Positions 44,501 to 50,378 of a DNA stretch of 64,000 bases are shown one piece after another. Source of the stretch: Desulfolinea sp050305405 (GTDB taxonomy: Bacteria > Chloroflexota > Anaerolineae > Anaerolineales > Villigracilaceae); contig JBNLFG010000002.1 in NCBI GenBank assembly GCA_050305405.1, positions 248,001 through 312,000 of the forward strand, written 5' to 3'. The position numbers and the translations under genes were made by a program. The first letter of the stretch is position 1. Each line of letters begins with the position of its first letter. The notes beneath the pieces are model-generated. The model worked only from the letters and a program-made list of their open reading frames with translations, was not told the origin of the DNA and made no database searches.

Positions 44501-44998
44501 ACTCTCACCTCGCAAGAAGTTGATTTGAAAGAACTTGCCGAAGATGTAATTGAAACTGCCACCCAGCGTTCACATGATGAAGAGAAGGCGATGAGTTTCG
44601 AGTTGGATTTGGCAGATAATCTTCCTGCCGTTTACGCAGACCCGGATCGCCTTAGGCAGATTATTGCCAATCTGGTTGAGAATGCCTATCACTACACGCC
44701 CGAAAGCGGACGCATTATTTTGGCAGTTTCGGATTTGAACGGAAAAGATACCGTGCAAGTCGACGTACATGATAACGGGGTTGGAATCGCTCCTGAAGAT
44801 CAAGCGCAGGTTTTTGAGCGTTTCTACCGTGGTGAAGACCCGCTTGTTCTCGCCACGCCAGGCACTGGTTTGGGGCTGCCAATCGTGAGGCAATTGGTTG
44901 AAATGCATAAAGGTGAAATTTGGGTAAAGAGTCCTGGGGAGCGTGGTGAAGGGAGCACTTTCTCCTTTACGCTTCCGGTTTATAAGAAATCTGAGTGA
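38558..44998 (+). CDS. Giant hybrid-free histidine kinase with about nine GAF domains
   Basis: A 2146-residue sensor kinase. One N-terminal membrane anchor (~5-25) is followed by a PAS-like segment (~50-140) and about nine consecutive GAF domains starting near 157, 324, 503, 679, 844, 1071, 1241, 1417 and 1607; each ends with a 'AGQAAVAIRNALLY'-like helix. A short coiled coil ('LTENLEQRVIERTAEVEREQ', ~1585) precedes GAF9. Then PAS (~1790-1900, 'AVADGVLVTDAENRISFLN'), HisKA with phospho-acceptor H1921 in 'SHELRTPMTSIRGY', and HATPase ('NLVENAYHYTPESG', 'DNGVGIAPED', 'GTGLGLPIV'). It is cytoplasmic apart from the anchor. A receiver gene begins eight bases downstream. Confidence 0.93.
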   Translation: MGIGTGFLAIGVGLALVALVRFATRRALRAQPAWQAAIESQNVEVPEHGDAILQVRAGGQVEYISPIGRNWFALGETEIPNLERLARRVRPSEVFWKLCVSQGQARFSLGGRLVEGVSYQIPGTEPVMLISLRQPELSAGLADAGDTSGSVLRIITDFGRAIAENLNLEATLIAVIENIEKLVPSDILEVKIWEEASQKFVSYRFGMVEGKPKLERSYKTRFGNYSDYIIEHEETLFVKDTETYKKIRFLDETDQYSVRSYIGVPLYAGDDLIGILEVGQIAPDAYTVDDEDVLQLIAGQAAVAIRNALLYENEQRRARELASLANLAQSAGSLQNRQVFFSALVNNIRPLFNVNILGFLLYDEDKHTLEGEVPFEGIPSHVVRAYRAEIEEGSPADAIVSAQEAILSQDAANDERWQILGLNNIAQAASVRETALMPLISSGRFLGYLQFSNHIQDSQEFSEGEIHLMTVVANQAATIIDNAALVLQTQQRARRAETMRRVASLVSSSASVEETIQFSIRELVQLLKSDTAVLFILDEDLGVLNAHPGSAYGVSEEIFEKFSRLYVDDPQYRFTVTGSQRPYMFGNLKEDRRLLKFYRPMTEASQMNSALAVPLVIRDQSAGELILGSKQLNFFTQYDLQAAVSVAEQLSVLLNASRTSVETDESLRLRVEQLTSLSRVSRELNGSLNLKHLLQVVYEEGLKTSKADCGTITLFDQEALREEGELVSILALGCSQGSYLTEAEREVAHSGKAIWIDDAAEGTYPASHEGVRSALVAPIAHQGQTIGLFHLHSMRPHRFDEATTGVVQTLAAQAAVALGNAYRYEEQVQHGKLLERRAQTLSSLLDTTSMLELDHPLEDALLSISKGIRNATSFDVVLISVYEKESGMLRRVTGVGMSEESLHELQGREQPLLSVQQLLQPEFKLGNAYYIPADKVPIVPSDLHIVTLESSYLNDKPNSWHGDDLFVFLLEDQYHEPLGMISLDLPRDGNAPDMMTVEALEIFSAQASLIISSQASLTEARERVEALTSGLERQQRLLSISQNDLPVLLRKDLEQTITLQNLDQSTQRIRAGLRITEAVSRQIDASAALEALSGQMLTHMGMMVAFIAENTAEGPHLTSTMGDLPATVNADALFGQRNPLRSCLQTGETMLIANLDDSDEWRETALLSTLKAKSLIALPIKVENETVAAILTVSREPMPRLTDEDRQVYYQIARQTSVIFQNIALLTSARRRLKEVNLLLDFSRTVSDLGPTSIMEELLRNALQVIAAAHAGLVLLWNDATERLEPIAVQNYVDNESMAQISYRYGEAQPGIAFMERTARKLDEVNFARDYTLSAANLVLYRQATGGRLPISSLIVPIQTGDYCLGVLVLDNFNKAGSFQDEDQALLLSLSQQVALSLQNIRLIQSTEERAAQLESLTKITATMSSNLQSSELVPSILDQLEKVIPYDRATLWLHEDTELKSAAAKGYDDDRLRVGIGIPSQEGVALQEILDSGQVISVVDIRDDDRFRLINEVHPHPSWLGIPLLFNEKVIGVMALEKEEAGFYNLAHAQVGVTFAGQAAVALENASLFQDSQDRATELNQLTENLEQRVIERTAEVEREQRNTKTLLDILTEVSASLDLDLALKRTLALLNDTVGAEQGTVMMLNPEDGLLHYRAGDGYLSDAKDRDREFALKVGEGLAGWVVQNRKAILVGDLDNDERWVPQKSDLERHRSAVAAPLMVGEDVIGVLLVFNRLVDFFSPEQLSLIKVIAGQVAVAINNANLYKLIREQAERLGNMLRNEQEEATRSQAILEAVADGVLVTDAENRISFLNASAEQILGIKTAKVMNQTLKDFSGLFGKAANIWHEIIHEWYEAPTEYQKGDSYAEQLELDDGRVVLVHLAPVMLRDNQFLGTVSIFRDITHQVEVDRLKSEFVATVSHELRTPMTSIRGYVDILLMGAAGALTENQIHFLDIIRSNTERLNVLVADLLDISRIESGRVTLTSQEVDLKELAEDVIETATQRSHDEEKAMSFELDLADNLPAVYADPDRLRQIIANLVENAYHYTPESGRIILAVSDLNGKDTVQVDVHDNGVGIAPEDQAQVFERFYRGEDPLVLATPGTGLGLPIVRQLVEMHKGEIWVKSPGERGEGSTFSFTLPVYKKSE

Positions 44999-45005
44999 GG
45001 CTTTA

Positions 45006-45380
45006 ATGGCAAAGATTGTAATTGCAGAAGATGAACGAGACATTCGAGATTTGATCGCATTTACTTTGCGTTTTGCTGGGCATGAAGTGACTGCTGCAAG
45101 CAATGGCGAAGAAGCGGTTCAACTCGCGGTACAGGAAAACCCCGATCTGATCCTGCTGGATGTACGTATGCCGCGCATGACAGGGTACGATGCCTGCCGC
45201 GCTATCAAGGCAAAACCCGATTTTGTGGACACCCCTGTTGTATTTCTCTCCGCAAAAGGACAGGAATCAGAGATCGAAACCGGCATGGAAGCTGGTGCTG
45301 AAGAATATATGTTGAAACCCTTTTCTCCTGACGAATTGACCGCCCGCGTCGGTCAGATTTTAGCGAAATTTGGAAAGTGA
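45006..45380 (+). CDS. Single-domain response regulator (CheY-like)
   Basis: A 124-residue stand-alone receiver. 'IAEDERDIRDL' gives the acidic pocket, D52 in 'LILLDVRMPRMTGYD' is the phospho-acceptor, 'VFLSAKG' holds the Ser and 'YMLKPFSPDEL' the Lys. No output domain. The ATG at 45006 lies eight bases after the kinase stop and has GTGAGG in front; an upstream in-frame start (44943) lies within the kinase gene and is unlikely. It is the probable phosphate acceptor of the giant kinase. Confidence 0.93.
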   Translation: MAKIVIAEDERDIRDLIAFTLRFAGHEVTAASNGEEAVQLAVQENPDLILLDVRMPRMTGYDACRAIKAKPDFVDTPVVFLSAKGQESEIETGMEAGAEEYMLKPFSPDELTARVGQILAKFGK

Positions 45381-45396
45381 ATCGAAGAAGTAAAAG

Positions 45397-46197
45397 ATGA
45401 GTGTTGTCCTGCTGAACGAATCAATGGTGCATTACGAGGTGTTGGGACGTGGCCGTCCCGTCATCTTCCTGCACGGTTGGGTCGGTTCATGGCGATATTG
45501 GATATCGTCCATGCAAACCGCCTCGACCTCGTTCCGCGCCTACGCGCTTGACCTTTGGGGGTTCGGTGGTACGACGCATCAGTCGCACAAACCGGAGATG
45601 TATAGCCTGCAAAGCCAAACGCGCTTAGTCTCATCCTTCCTTCAGGAGATGGGCATTGGGAAGATTGCACTTGTAGGGCATGGTTGGGGCGCTTTGGTTG
45701 CTCTTGATTTTGCTGCTGCTTATCCTGATTCGGTTGATCGTCTGATGGTTTCCAATTGCCCATTAGATATACATTCGGTTGATTCGCGCCTCTTCAACGA
45801 ACCGCTTGAGAGTTTGGCAGATAGCTTTGTCAGCAGCCTGCCTGCAGGAAGCGATGCGGCTCTCTCTGAAGCACGGAGCGCTGATCCTGCTGCCATTGCT
45901 GCCTCGCTGAATGGTGTCTTGGCAGGTGATCTCTTTGAGCGGGTTAATCGTCATCACACCCCGTGTTTGCTGGTCAGCGGGGGGCAGGATACGCTTATCC
46001 GAGCGCCGAGTATCGATCAACTGGCGCAGCTTTCTGAGCTTGGACAGCATATTGTTTTAGATGAGTCTGGGCATTTCCCCATGCTTGATTCAACCGGAAA
46101 ATTCAATCGCTTACTGACCGATTTTCTCGCGCTTGACTCCGGTTTGAGTATTCGTGAACTGGGTCTAAAAGAAGAGTGGAAGCGCCGCGTACGCTAG
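45397..46197 (+). CDS. Alpha/beta-hydrolase-fold protein lacking the catalytic nucleophile
   Basis: A 266-residue alpha/beta hydrolase-fold protein. 'VIFLHGWVGSWRYW' is the oxyanion loop, the acid region is 'VSGGQDTLIRAPS' and the histidine 'DESGHFPML'. The nucleophile elbow reads G94-H-G96-W-G98, where active esterases have Ser and dehalogenases Asp at position 96. Activity through the usual acyl-enzyme is therefore not expected. It starts 16 bases after the receiver gene and ends the putative six-gene transcript; a non-enzymatic ligand-binding role, as for hydrolase-fold hormone receptors and RsbQ-like proteins, is possible. Confidence 0.82.
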   Translation: MSVVLLNESMVHYEVLGRGRPVIFLHGWVGSWRYWISSMQTASTSFRAYALDLWGFGGTTHQSHKPEMYSLQSQTRLVSSFLQEMGIGKIALVGHGWGALVALDFAAAYPDSVDRLMVSNCPLDIHSVDSRLFNEPLESLADSFVSSLPAGSDAALSEARSADPAAIAASLNGVLAGDLFERVNRHHTPCLLVSGGQDTLIRAPSIDQLAQLSELGQHIVLDESGHFPMLDSTGKFNRLLTDFLALDSGLSIRELGLKEEWKRRVR

Positions 46198-46231
46198 TCT
46201 CCCGTTCATCTGGTTGGCGCGAGAGCTGGCG

Positions 46232-46260
46232 TTGACAAATGAAATACTCCGTAGTAATAT
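46232..46260 (+). promoter_or_regulatory. Promoter of tRNA-Met
   Basis: TTGACA (46232-46237), a 17-base spacer and TAATAT (46255-46260), 12 bases before the tRNA. Confidence 0.9.
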
Positions 46261-46272
46261 TTGCTCCGCAAT

Positions 46273-46348
46273 GGCGAGGTAGCTCAGTTGGCAGAGCGGA
46301 GGACTCATAAGCCTTAGGTCGAGGGTTCAAGTCCCTCTCTCGCCACCA
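46273..46348 (+). tRNA. tRNA-Met (elongator), anticodon CAT
   Basis: A 76-base cloverleaf with encoded CCA: acceptor GGCGAGG/TCTCGCC (one G-T pair), D arm GCTC/GAGC, anticodon stem GAGGA/GCCTT (mostly paired) with loop CTCATAA, T arm GAGGG-TTCAAGT-CCCTC. The first pair G-C rules out the initiator type. Unlike the other four tRNAs in the window, it encodes its CCA. Confidence 0.92.
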
Positions 46349-46352
46349 ACAA

Positions 46353-46386
46353 AAAAACCTGTCGAAAGACAGGTTTTTCTTTTTTT
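46353..46386 (+). terminator. Terminator after tRNA-Met
   Basis: AAAAACCTGTC/GACAGGTTTTT with a GAAA tetraloop followed by a T-rich run. Confidence 0.95.
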
Positions 46387-46420
46387 AACGGGAGCAATTT
46401 TAGGTCACGTACGAGACGTG

Positions 46421-46828
46421 CTAGAGTTGCTGCGGATGATCGTGGTCATGCTCGTCCCCGTGCCCGTGTGCCACGCTTTCGGCGCAGGGCGCATCCCCTT
46501 GCAGATTGCCGTTTAGATAATTTTCCAAACTTTCTTGCACCGTACCGCTCGCGCCTGTTGCCACATCAATCTCAAATTCGTGGAAGAAGTTCACCGCGCG
46601 TCCACCCATGCCGCCGGAGATCATCACCTTGACGCCCTGATCGTGGATATAGGCGGGGAGTTGCCCGGGAGCGTGCTTTTTGGCATGCTCATTTGTAATG
46701 GCTTTCGCTTCGCGTACCTGGTTTTTCTCATCGAGATCGACGAAAATATAGTAGGGACACCGCCCAAAATGGGGGCTGATGGGGCTTTCAAGCCCCTGAT
46801 CGGTTGCTGCTGAAAATGCGATTCGCAT
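46421..46828 (-). CDS. NifX/NifB-type (dinitrogenase iron-molybdenum cofactor) domain protein with His-rich tail
   Basis: A 135-residue protein. 'MRIAFSAATDQGLESPISPHFGRCPYYIFVD' is the DiNase/NifX fold start with the conserved 'HFGR', and 'ISGGMGGRAVNFFHEFEIDVATGASGTVQESLENYLNG' is its second half. The C-terminal 'HGHGDEHDHDH' tail can bind metal. Members bind iron-sulfur or iron-molybdenum clusters, but orphan ones occur outside nitrogen fixers. The start at 46828 follows GGAGAACCT. It is the third gene of an ArsR-led set; no nif gene is visible. Confidence 0.88.
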   Translation of the reverse strand: MRIAFSAATDQGLESPISPHFGRCPYYIFVDLDEKNQVREAKAITNEHAKKHAPGQLPAYIHDQGVKVMISGGMGGRAVNFFHEFEIDVATGASGTVQESLENYLNGNLQGDAPCAESVAHGHGDEHDHDHPQQL

Positions 46829-46841
46829 AGGTTCTCCAAAT

Positions 46842-47132
46842 TTAGAATTTTTGTAGTTCTTCATCCACTTCGCTCATGCGGCGAGTGAGATGTGCTTTGA
46901 AATTTTCGAGCCAGGATTTCTTCTCGGCAGGTGCAAGCCCTTCAGTGAAATTGCTTAATGGTTGATTCCAGCGGATACCGTTTTCCGGATCAGTGGACTG
47001 CCATCCTATACCGCGACCGCGCCCAAAACCTCTGCCGCCACGCCCTTGCCCGAAACTTGCTTCTGCACCTTGACGCTTGCCGTACCCCTGACCTTTTCCG
47101 TTTCTGCCGCGTCCTTGACGATTTCTATTCAT
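46842..47132 (-). CDS. Gly/Arg-rich small protein of the DUF5320-like type
   Basis: A ~96-residue protein. The first 45 residues are Gly/Arg-rich, with repeated 'GRGRNGKGQGYGKRQG' and 'GRGGRGFGRGRG' phrases; the C-terminal ~40 form an amphipathic helix ('PAEKKSWLENFKAHLTRRMSEVDEELQKF'). Similar Gly-rich plus coiled-coil small proteins accompany NifX-like genes in anaerobes. The start at 47132 has AAGGAG upstream. It may be an assembly or metal-handling partner; the function is unknown. It lies between the ArsR and NifX-like genes. Confidence 0.72.
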   Translation of the reverse strand: MNRNRQGRGRNGKGQGYGKRQGAEASFGQGRGGRGFGRGRGIGWQSTDPENGIRWNQPLSNFTEGLAPAEKKSWLENFKAHLTRRMSEVDEELQKF

Positions 47133-47153
47133 TTTTATACTCCTTATTTCCAT

Positions 47154-47549
47154 TTACAGGTTTTGTTTTCCATGTCTGCCACGTCCGCGACCTTGCCCTC
47201 TACCACCGCGATGACGTCCACCACGGCCGCGTGGGGTAAACCCTTCTAGCGGGATATTCTCACCAAGCTCATTGAGCAGATCAAGCAGCTCTTTAATGCG
47301 CGCTTTGCTCAAGCAGTAGGTCACACTCATCCCATCGCGCGTCGCGTCAACGAGATTGACCTCGCGTAAGACTGCCAGATGTTGCGAAATATTCGCCTGT
47401 GGACGCGCTAATTTGTCGGTGATTTCACCGACTGTCAGCGGCGCATCAGACAGGCTATGCAAAATCTCCACGCGGATAGGATGCGCCAAGGCGTGCGCTA
47501 TGGCGGCGCTTAGGATGTATGGAGGGAAAGTGTTTTGGGTAGTAGACAT
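47154..47549 (-). CDS. ArsR-family transcriptional regulator with Gly/Arg-rich tail
   Basis: A 131-residue winged-helix protein: 'AHALAHPIRVEILHSLSDAPLTVGEITDKLARPQANISQHLAVLREVNLV' (12-60) is the HTH, with the wing at 'DATRDGMSVTYCLS'. The usual metal-sensing CxC in helix alpha3 is absent; a single Cys remains. Residues ~103-131 are Arg/Gly/His-rich, like the N-terminus of the protein encoded next. The gene leads the three-gene set and is preceded by a palindrome that is probably its own operator. Confidence 0.9.
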   Translation of the reverse strand: MSTTQNTFPPYILSAAIAHALAHPIRVEILHSLSDAPLTVGEITDKLARPQANISQHLAVLREVNLVDATRDGMSVTYCLSKARIKELLDLLNELGENIPLEGFTPRGRGGRHRGGRGQGRGRGRHGKQNL

Positions 47550-47561
47550 GATACAAAACCT

Positions 47562-47579
47562 TATTCGATATAACGAATA
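47562..47579. promoter_or_regulatory. Probable ArsR operator
   Basis: TATTCG-ATATAA-CGAATA is a perfect six-base inverted repeat with a six-base spacer, just upstream of the ArsR start (47549). Operators of such spacing are typical for small ArsR proteins. Confidence 0.75.
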
Positions 47580-47625
47580 TACTCCCCGCGAAAGATTTTG
47601 TCAAGTATTTAGTAGGATTTGGCGA

Positions 47626-48000
47626 TTACTGCTCAAAAAAAAGTGCAGCCCAGATTTGCCATTTCATCAATTGTTCGGGAACGGGCGTAGGCTCTATCAC
47701 TCCAACTGGCAGGTTGCCTGGCGCAGGCATGGGGACGATACGCTGGTCGCCCTCCTGAATTTCGCCATTATTGCGTACTTCCCCCTCGGTGACAGGGTCT
47801 GATGTTGCAATTGCGATTTGGGTCTGTAGCGCCGTTTGTGTGAGCACCGCTTGAGTCGCTTCTGCGCGGACGATTAACGCCGTATCCTGAAGCTGGTTTA
47901 GCTTCTCAAGGCGCGTGTTGTAATCCATCACCAGAAGCACCAGCAGGATCACACCCACAACGATCAGAATTTCTTTCTTCGAGTTTTGCCAGAATTTCAT
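47626..48000 (-). CDS. FtsB/DivIC-like small bitopic membrane protein
   Basis: A 124-residue protein with one membrane segment at ~10-25 and a short coiled coil ('NTRLEKLNQLQDTALIVRAEATQAVLTQTALQTQ', ~28-62), then a Pro-rich outer region. The topology is that of FtsB/DivIC/FtsL septum proteins, but there is no sequence proof. The ending 'QLMKWQIWAALFFEQ' is amphipathic and Trp-rich. It is upstream of, and divergent from, rplI. Confidence 0.6.
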   Translation of the reverse strand: MKFWQNSKKEILIVVGVILLVLLVMDYNTRLEKLNQLQDTALIVRAEATQAVLTQTALQTQIAIATSDPVTEGEVRNNGEIQEGDQRIVPMPAPGNLPVGVIEPTPVPEQLMKWQIWAALFFEQ

Positions 48001-48067
48001 GGCATTATCTTATCTTTATTCTGGGTGCTTGGCAAGTTGATTGTTGTCTAAAAGCGACTTCAAAAGT

Positions 48068-48096
48068 TTGACGCTGTCTAGCCACTCTGGTATACT
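48068..48096 (+). promoter_or_regulatory. Promoter of rplI
   Basis: TTGACG (48068-48073), a 17-base spacer and TATACT (48091-48096), giving a 5' leader of about 50 bases to the ATG at 48157. Confidence 0.85.
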
Positions 48097-48156
48097 TGCC
48101 CGCCGAGCGTAGTACCCTTCGCTCAAAAAAATCTATGTACCGAAAGGGCTTGTAAA

Positions 48157-48732
48157 ATGAAAATCCTATTAATGAAAGACGTCTTTAAACTTGGCCGCGC
48201 TGGCGACATCAAAAAAGTTGCCGATGGCTATGGACGCAACTACCTGCTTCCGCAAGGTTTGGCTGTTCTTGCCACCCCGGGCGCTCTCAAACAAGCAGAT
48301 CGTATTCGTGCGAAAGCTGCTGAACGCCGTGAGGCACTCAATAGCGAGTTAAGCGGTCTTGCCGAAAAGATTCAAGGTATGCGTTTGCTCTTCCCTGCCA
48401 AAGCTGGTGAAACCGACAAACTCTACGGCTCCATCACCCCTCAGCAGGTTGCGGATGCCGCTACCGAAGAAACCACCTTCACTATCAAGCGCCAACAGCT
48501 CGAGATGCAACCAATCCGCACCTTGGGTGAGCACACCATTGGTGTCCGCCTGACGATGGATCTCGTCCCCGAGTTCGTCGTTGTCGTCTACCGCGAAGGC
48601 GAAGCAGCTCCCGTTGAAGGTGCAGAAGAAGCCGAAGAAATTGAAGAGACCGAAGTCGCTGAAGAAGCTCCTGAAGCAGAAGCAGTTGAAGCTGTTGAAG
48701 AAACCGGCGAAGCCGAAGTCTCCGAAGAATAA
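48157..48732 (+). CDS. rplI: 50S ribosomal protein L9 with an extended acidic tail
   Basis: A 191-residue L9. The first ~150 residues are a full L9: 'KILLMKDVFKLGRAGDIKKVADGYGRNYLLPQGLAV' (N-terminal rRNA-binding domain) and the C-terminal domain from 'LLFPAKAGETDKLYGSITPQQVADA'. About 40 residues are added at the C-terminus, almost entirely Glu and Ala. L9 binds 23S rRNA near the L1 stalk; such a tail is uncommon and likely to be flexible. AAAGGGCTTGT precedes the ATG. Confidence 0.96.
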   Translation: MKILLMKDVFKLGRAGDIKKVADGYGRNYLLPQGLAVLATPGALKQADRIRAKAAERREALNSELSGLAEKIQGMRLLFPAKAGETDKLYGSITPQQVADAATEETTFTIKRQQLEMQPIRTLGEHTIGVRLTMDLVPEFVVVVYREGEAAPVEGAEEAEEIEETEVAEEAPEAEAVEAVEETGEAEVSEE

Positions 48733-48755
48733 TCTTCCCAACCGTTTAAAATTTG

Positions 48756-48794
48756 ACATCACCGGTTCTCCTCCAAACAGGGGCCCGGTGATGT
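48756..48794 (+). terminator. Hairpin between rplI and the RodZ-like gene
   Basis: A perfect ten-base stem ACATCACCGG/CCGGTGATGT with a 19-base loop is followed by TGTCTTAACC. The poor T-run suggests partial termination or transcript processing inside the operon. Confidence 0.5.
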
Positions 48795-48804
48795 TGTCTT
48801 AACC

Positions 48805-50328
48805 ATGCCTCTCTCAATTGGTCAACAACTCAAAGATGCGCGTCTCGACCGCAATCTTAGCCTCGAGGATGTTTTCAAAGATATTCATATTCGTATCAAA
48901 TATCTTGAAGCGCTCGAAGCTGATGATTACTCGCTGATGCCCTCGCCTGTGCAAGGGCGCGGTTTTTTGCGTCTTTATGCGCAATTTCTCCAATTGGATA
49001 TCGATAAAATTTTGGCAGAGATGCAGGCTAGCGAGACTGAAGAAAGCGCTTTTGTCAAAGTTGATGCTGTCGATGGCTCCGTCGAAGATGCTCCTGATCC
49101 TCCCATAGCGGATGAAACGGAAGAGAAAACGCCACTTTGGCAGCAACTGCGAAATCGCGTTAGCGGCACGCGCGCAAGGCCCGAATCTGCTCCCGCGCAA
49201 GAGGCAGAATCTACTCCCATAGCGGAGGCAAGCCCAACTTCGGCGTCCGTGCCGCATCCTAATTCCCCGAACCCAGACAGGGTGCCCCGCCCCAAGCCGC
49301 CGCTGGCACCACGCTCCCATCCCGATCTGAAACCCCCAGATGTTGTACGTGATTATGTCCAGCCTGAGCCGTCACAGCCACCTGGAGAAGCCCGCATCCT
49401 GTTTGCGGAGATCGGTGCGACTCTGCGCGAACGGCGCGAAATGCTCAGTTTGACCTACGAAGAGATCGAGGGACATATTCACCTGCGCCCGCATTATCTG
49501 GCTTCCCTCGAAGCAGGTGATTTTGACGCGCTGCCTTCGCCAGTGCAAACGCGCGGGATGTTGAGCAATTATGCTGACTTTCTGGATCTAGAAACTGAAA
49601 AGCTCCTGTTGAAATTTGCGGAAGGTTTGCAATCGCAGCGTATTGAGCGTCATCTCGATGTGCCGGATGCGGATGCAGACAAGCGTAAGCGCCGCAGATT
49701 CTCGCTGGGCGGTTTTGTTGCGCCAGACCTGATCTTTGGCGGCAGTGTGATTGTTTTGATGGTCGCTTTTGCCGTTTGGGGATTGGGAAGGATCGCCAAT
49801 AGCCGCGCCGAAGATGCTGCGCTGGAAGCGACCGCCCCCTCCATCGCGGAAGTGCTTATGAGTACCACAACGCCCGAGGTGACGCAGGCGGTTACTCCGA
49901 CACAGGTGATTGTGAATACGCCGGGTGGGGAAGCGGGTACCGCTGCACCCCTTGAGGGAAATTTAGGCGAAGATGCTAATCGTGTTCAGATACTGATTAC
50001 GGTCTTGGAGCGTAGTTGGTTGCGCGTTTATGTGGACGGAGAGATTGTCTTTGAAGGACGTGCTCAACCGGATGCGACCTTTGTTTACGAAGGTAATGAA
50101 TATATCGAGGTGTTAACTGCCAATGGCGCAGGTGTGCGGATTGGTTACAATCAACGCGATTTAGGCTTGATGGGTGGTTTTGGCGAAGTTGTTCAGCGGC
50201 TCTACGGTCCGCGCGGGTTATTGACTCCGACCGTCACTCCGACCCAGGATGTCACCGCGACACCCTCACCGACGCTAACACCCTCCCCAACGCGTACGCC
50301 AACCTTGGATACGCCGAATTTAGAATAA
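48805..50328 (+). CDS. RodZ-like protein with two HTH_25 domains
   Basis: A 507-residue protein. Two Cro-type HTH_25 domains occur: ~5-70 ('LKDARLDRNLSLEDVFKDIHIRIKYLEALEADDYSLMPSPVQGRGFLRLYAQFL') and ~200-260 ('LRERREMLSLTYEEIEGHIHLRPHYLASLEAGDFDALPSPVQTRGMLSNYADFL'). A membrane segment (~305-325) leads to an outer DUF4115 domain ('NRVQILITVLERSWLRVYVDGEIVFEGRAQP') and a Thr/Pro-rich tail. Ordinary RodZ has one HTH. It would link MreB-type filaments or another cytoskeletal partner to the envelope; the second HTH may be a duplication. It is on the rplI-rimO transcript. Confidence 0.85.
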   Translation: MPLSIGQQLKDARLDRNLSLEDVFKDIHIRIKYLEALEADDYSLMPSPVQGRGFLRLYAQFLQLDIDKILAEMQASETEESAFVKVDAVDGSVEDAPDPPIADETEEKTPLWQQLRNRVSGTRARPESAPAQEAESTPIAEASPTSASVPHPNSPNPDRVPRPKPPLAPRSHPDLKPPDVVRDYVQPEPSQPPGEARILFAEIGATLRERREMLSLTYEEIEGHIHLRPHYLASLEAGDFDALPSPVQTRGMLSNYADFLDLETEKLLLKFAEGLQSQRIERHLDVPDADADKRKRRRFSLGGFVAPDLIFGGSVIVLMVAFAVWGLGRIANSRAEDAALEATAPSIAEVLMSTTTPEVTQAVTPTQVIVNTPGGEAGTAAPLEGNLGEDANRVQILITVLERSWLRVYVDGEIVFEGRAQPDATFVYEGNEYIEVLTANGAGVRIGYNQRDLGLMGGFGEVVQRLYGPRGLLTPTVTPTQDVTATPSPTLTPSPTRTPTLDTPNLE

Positions 50329-50378
50329 TTTTTTCTCTGCGTACTTTACGTACGTCATGAATTTAAAAGTTGGAAAGA

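Noticed and set aside
46421..46828. Evidence of nitrogen fixation
   Set aside because: A single NifX-like domain without nifHDK, nifB or nifEN in the window does not support it.
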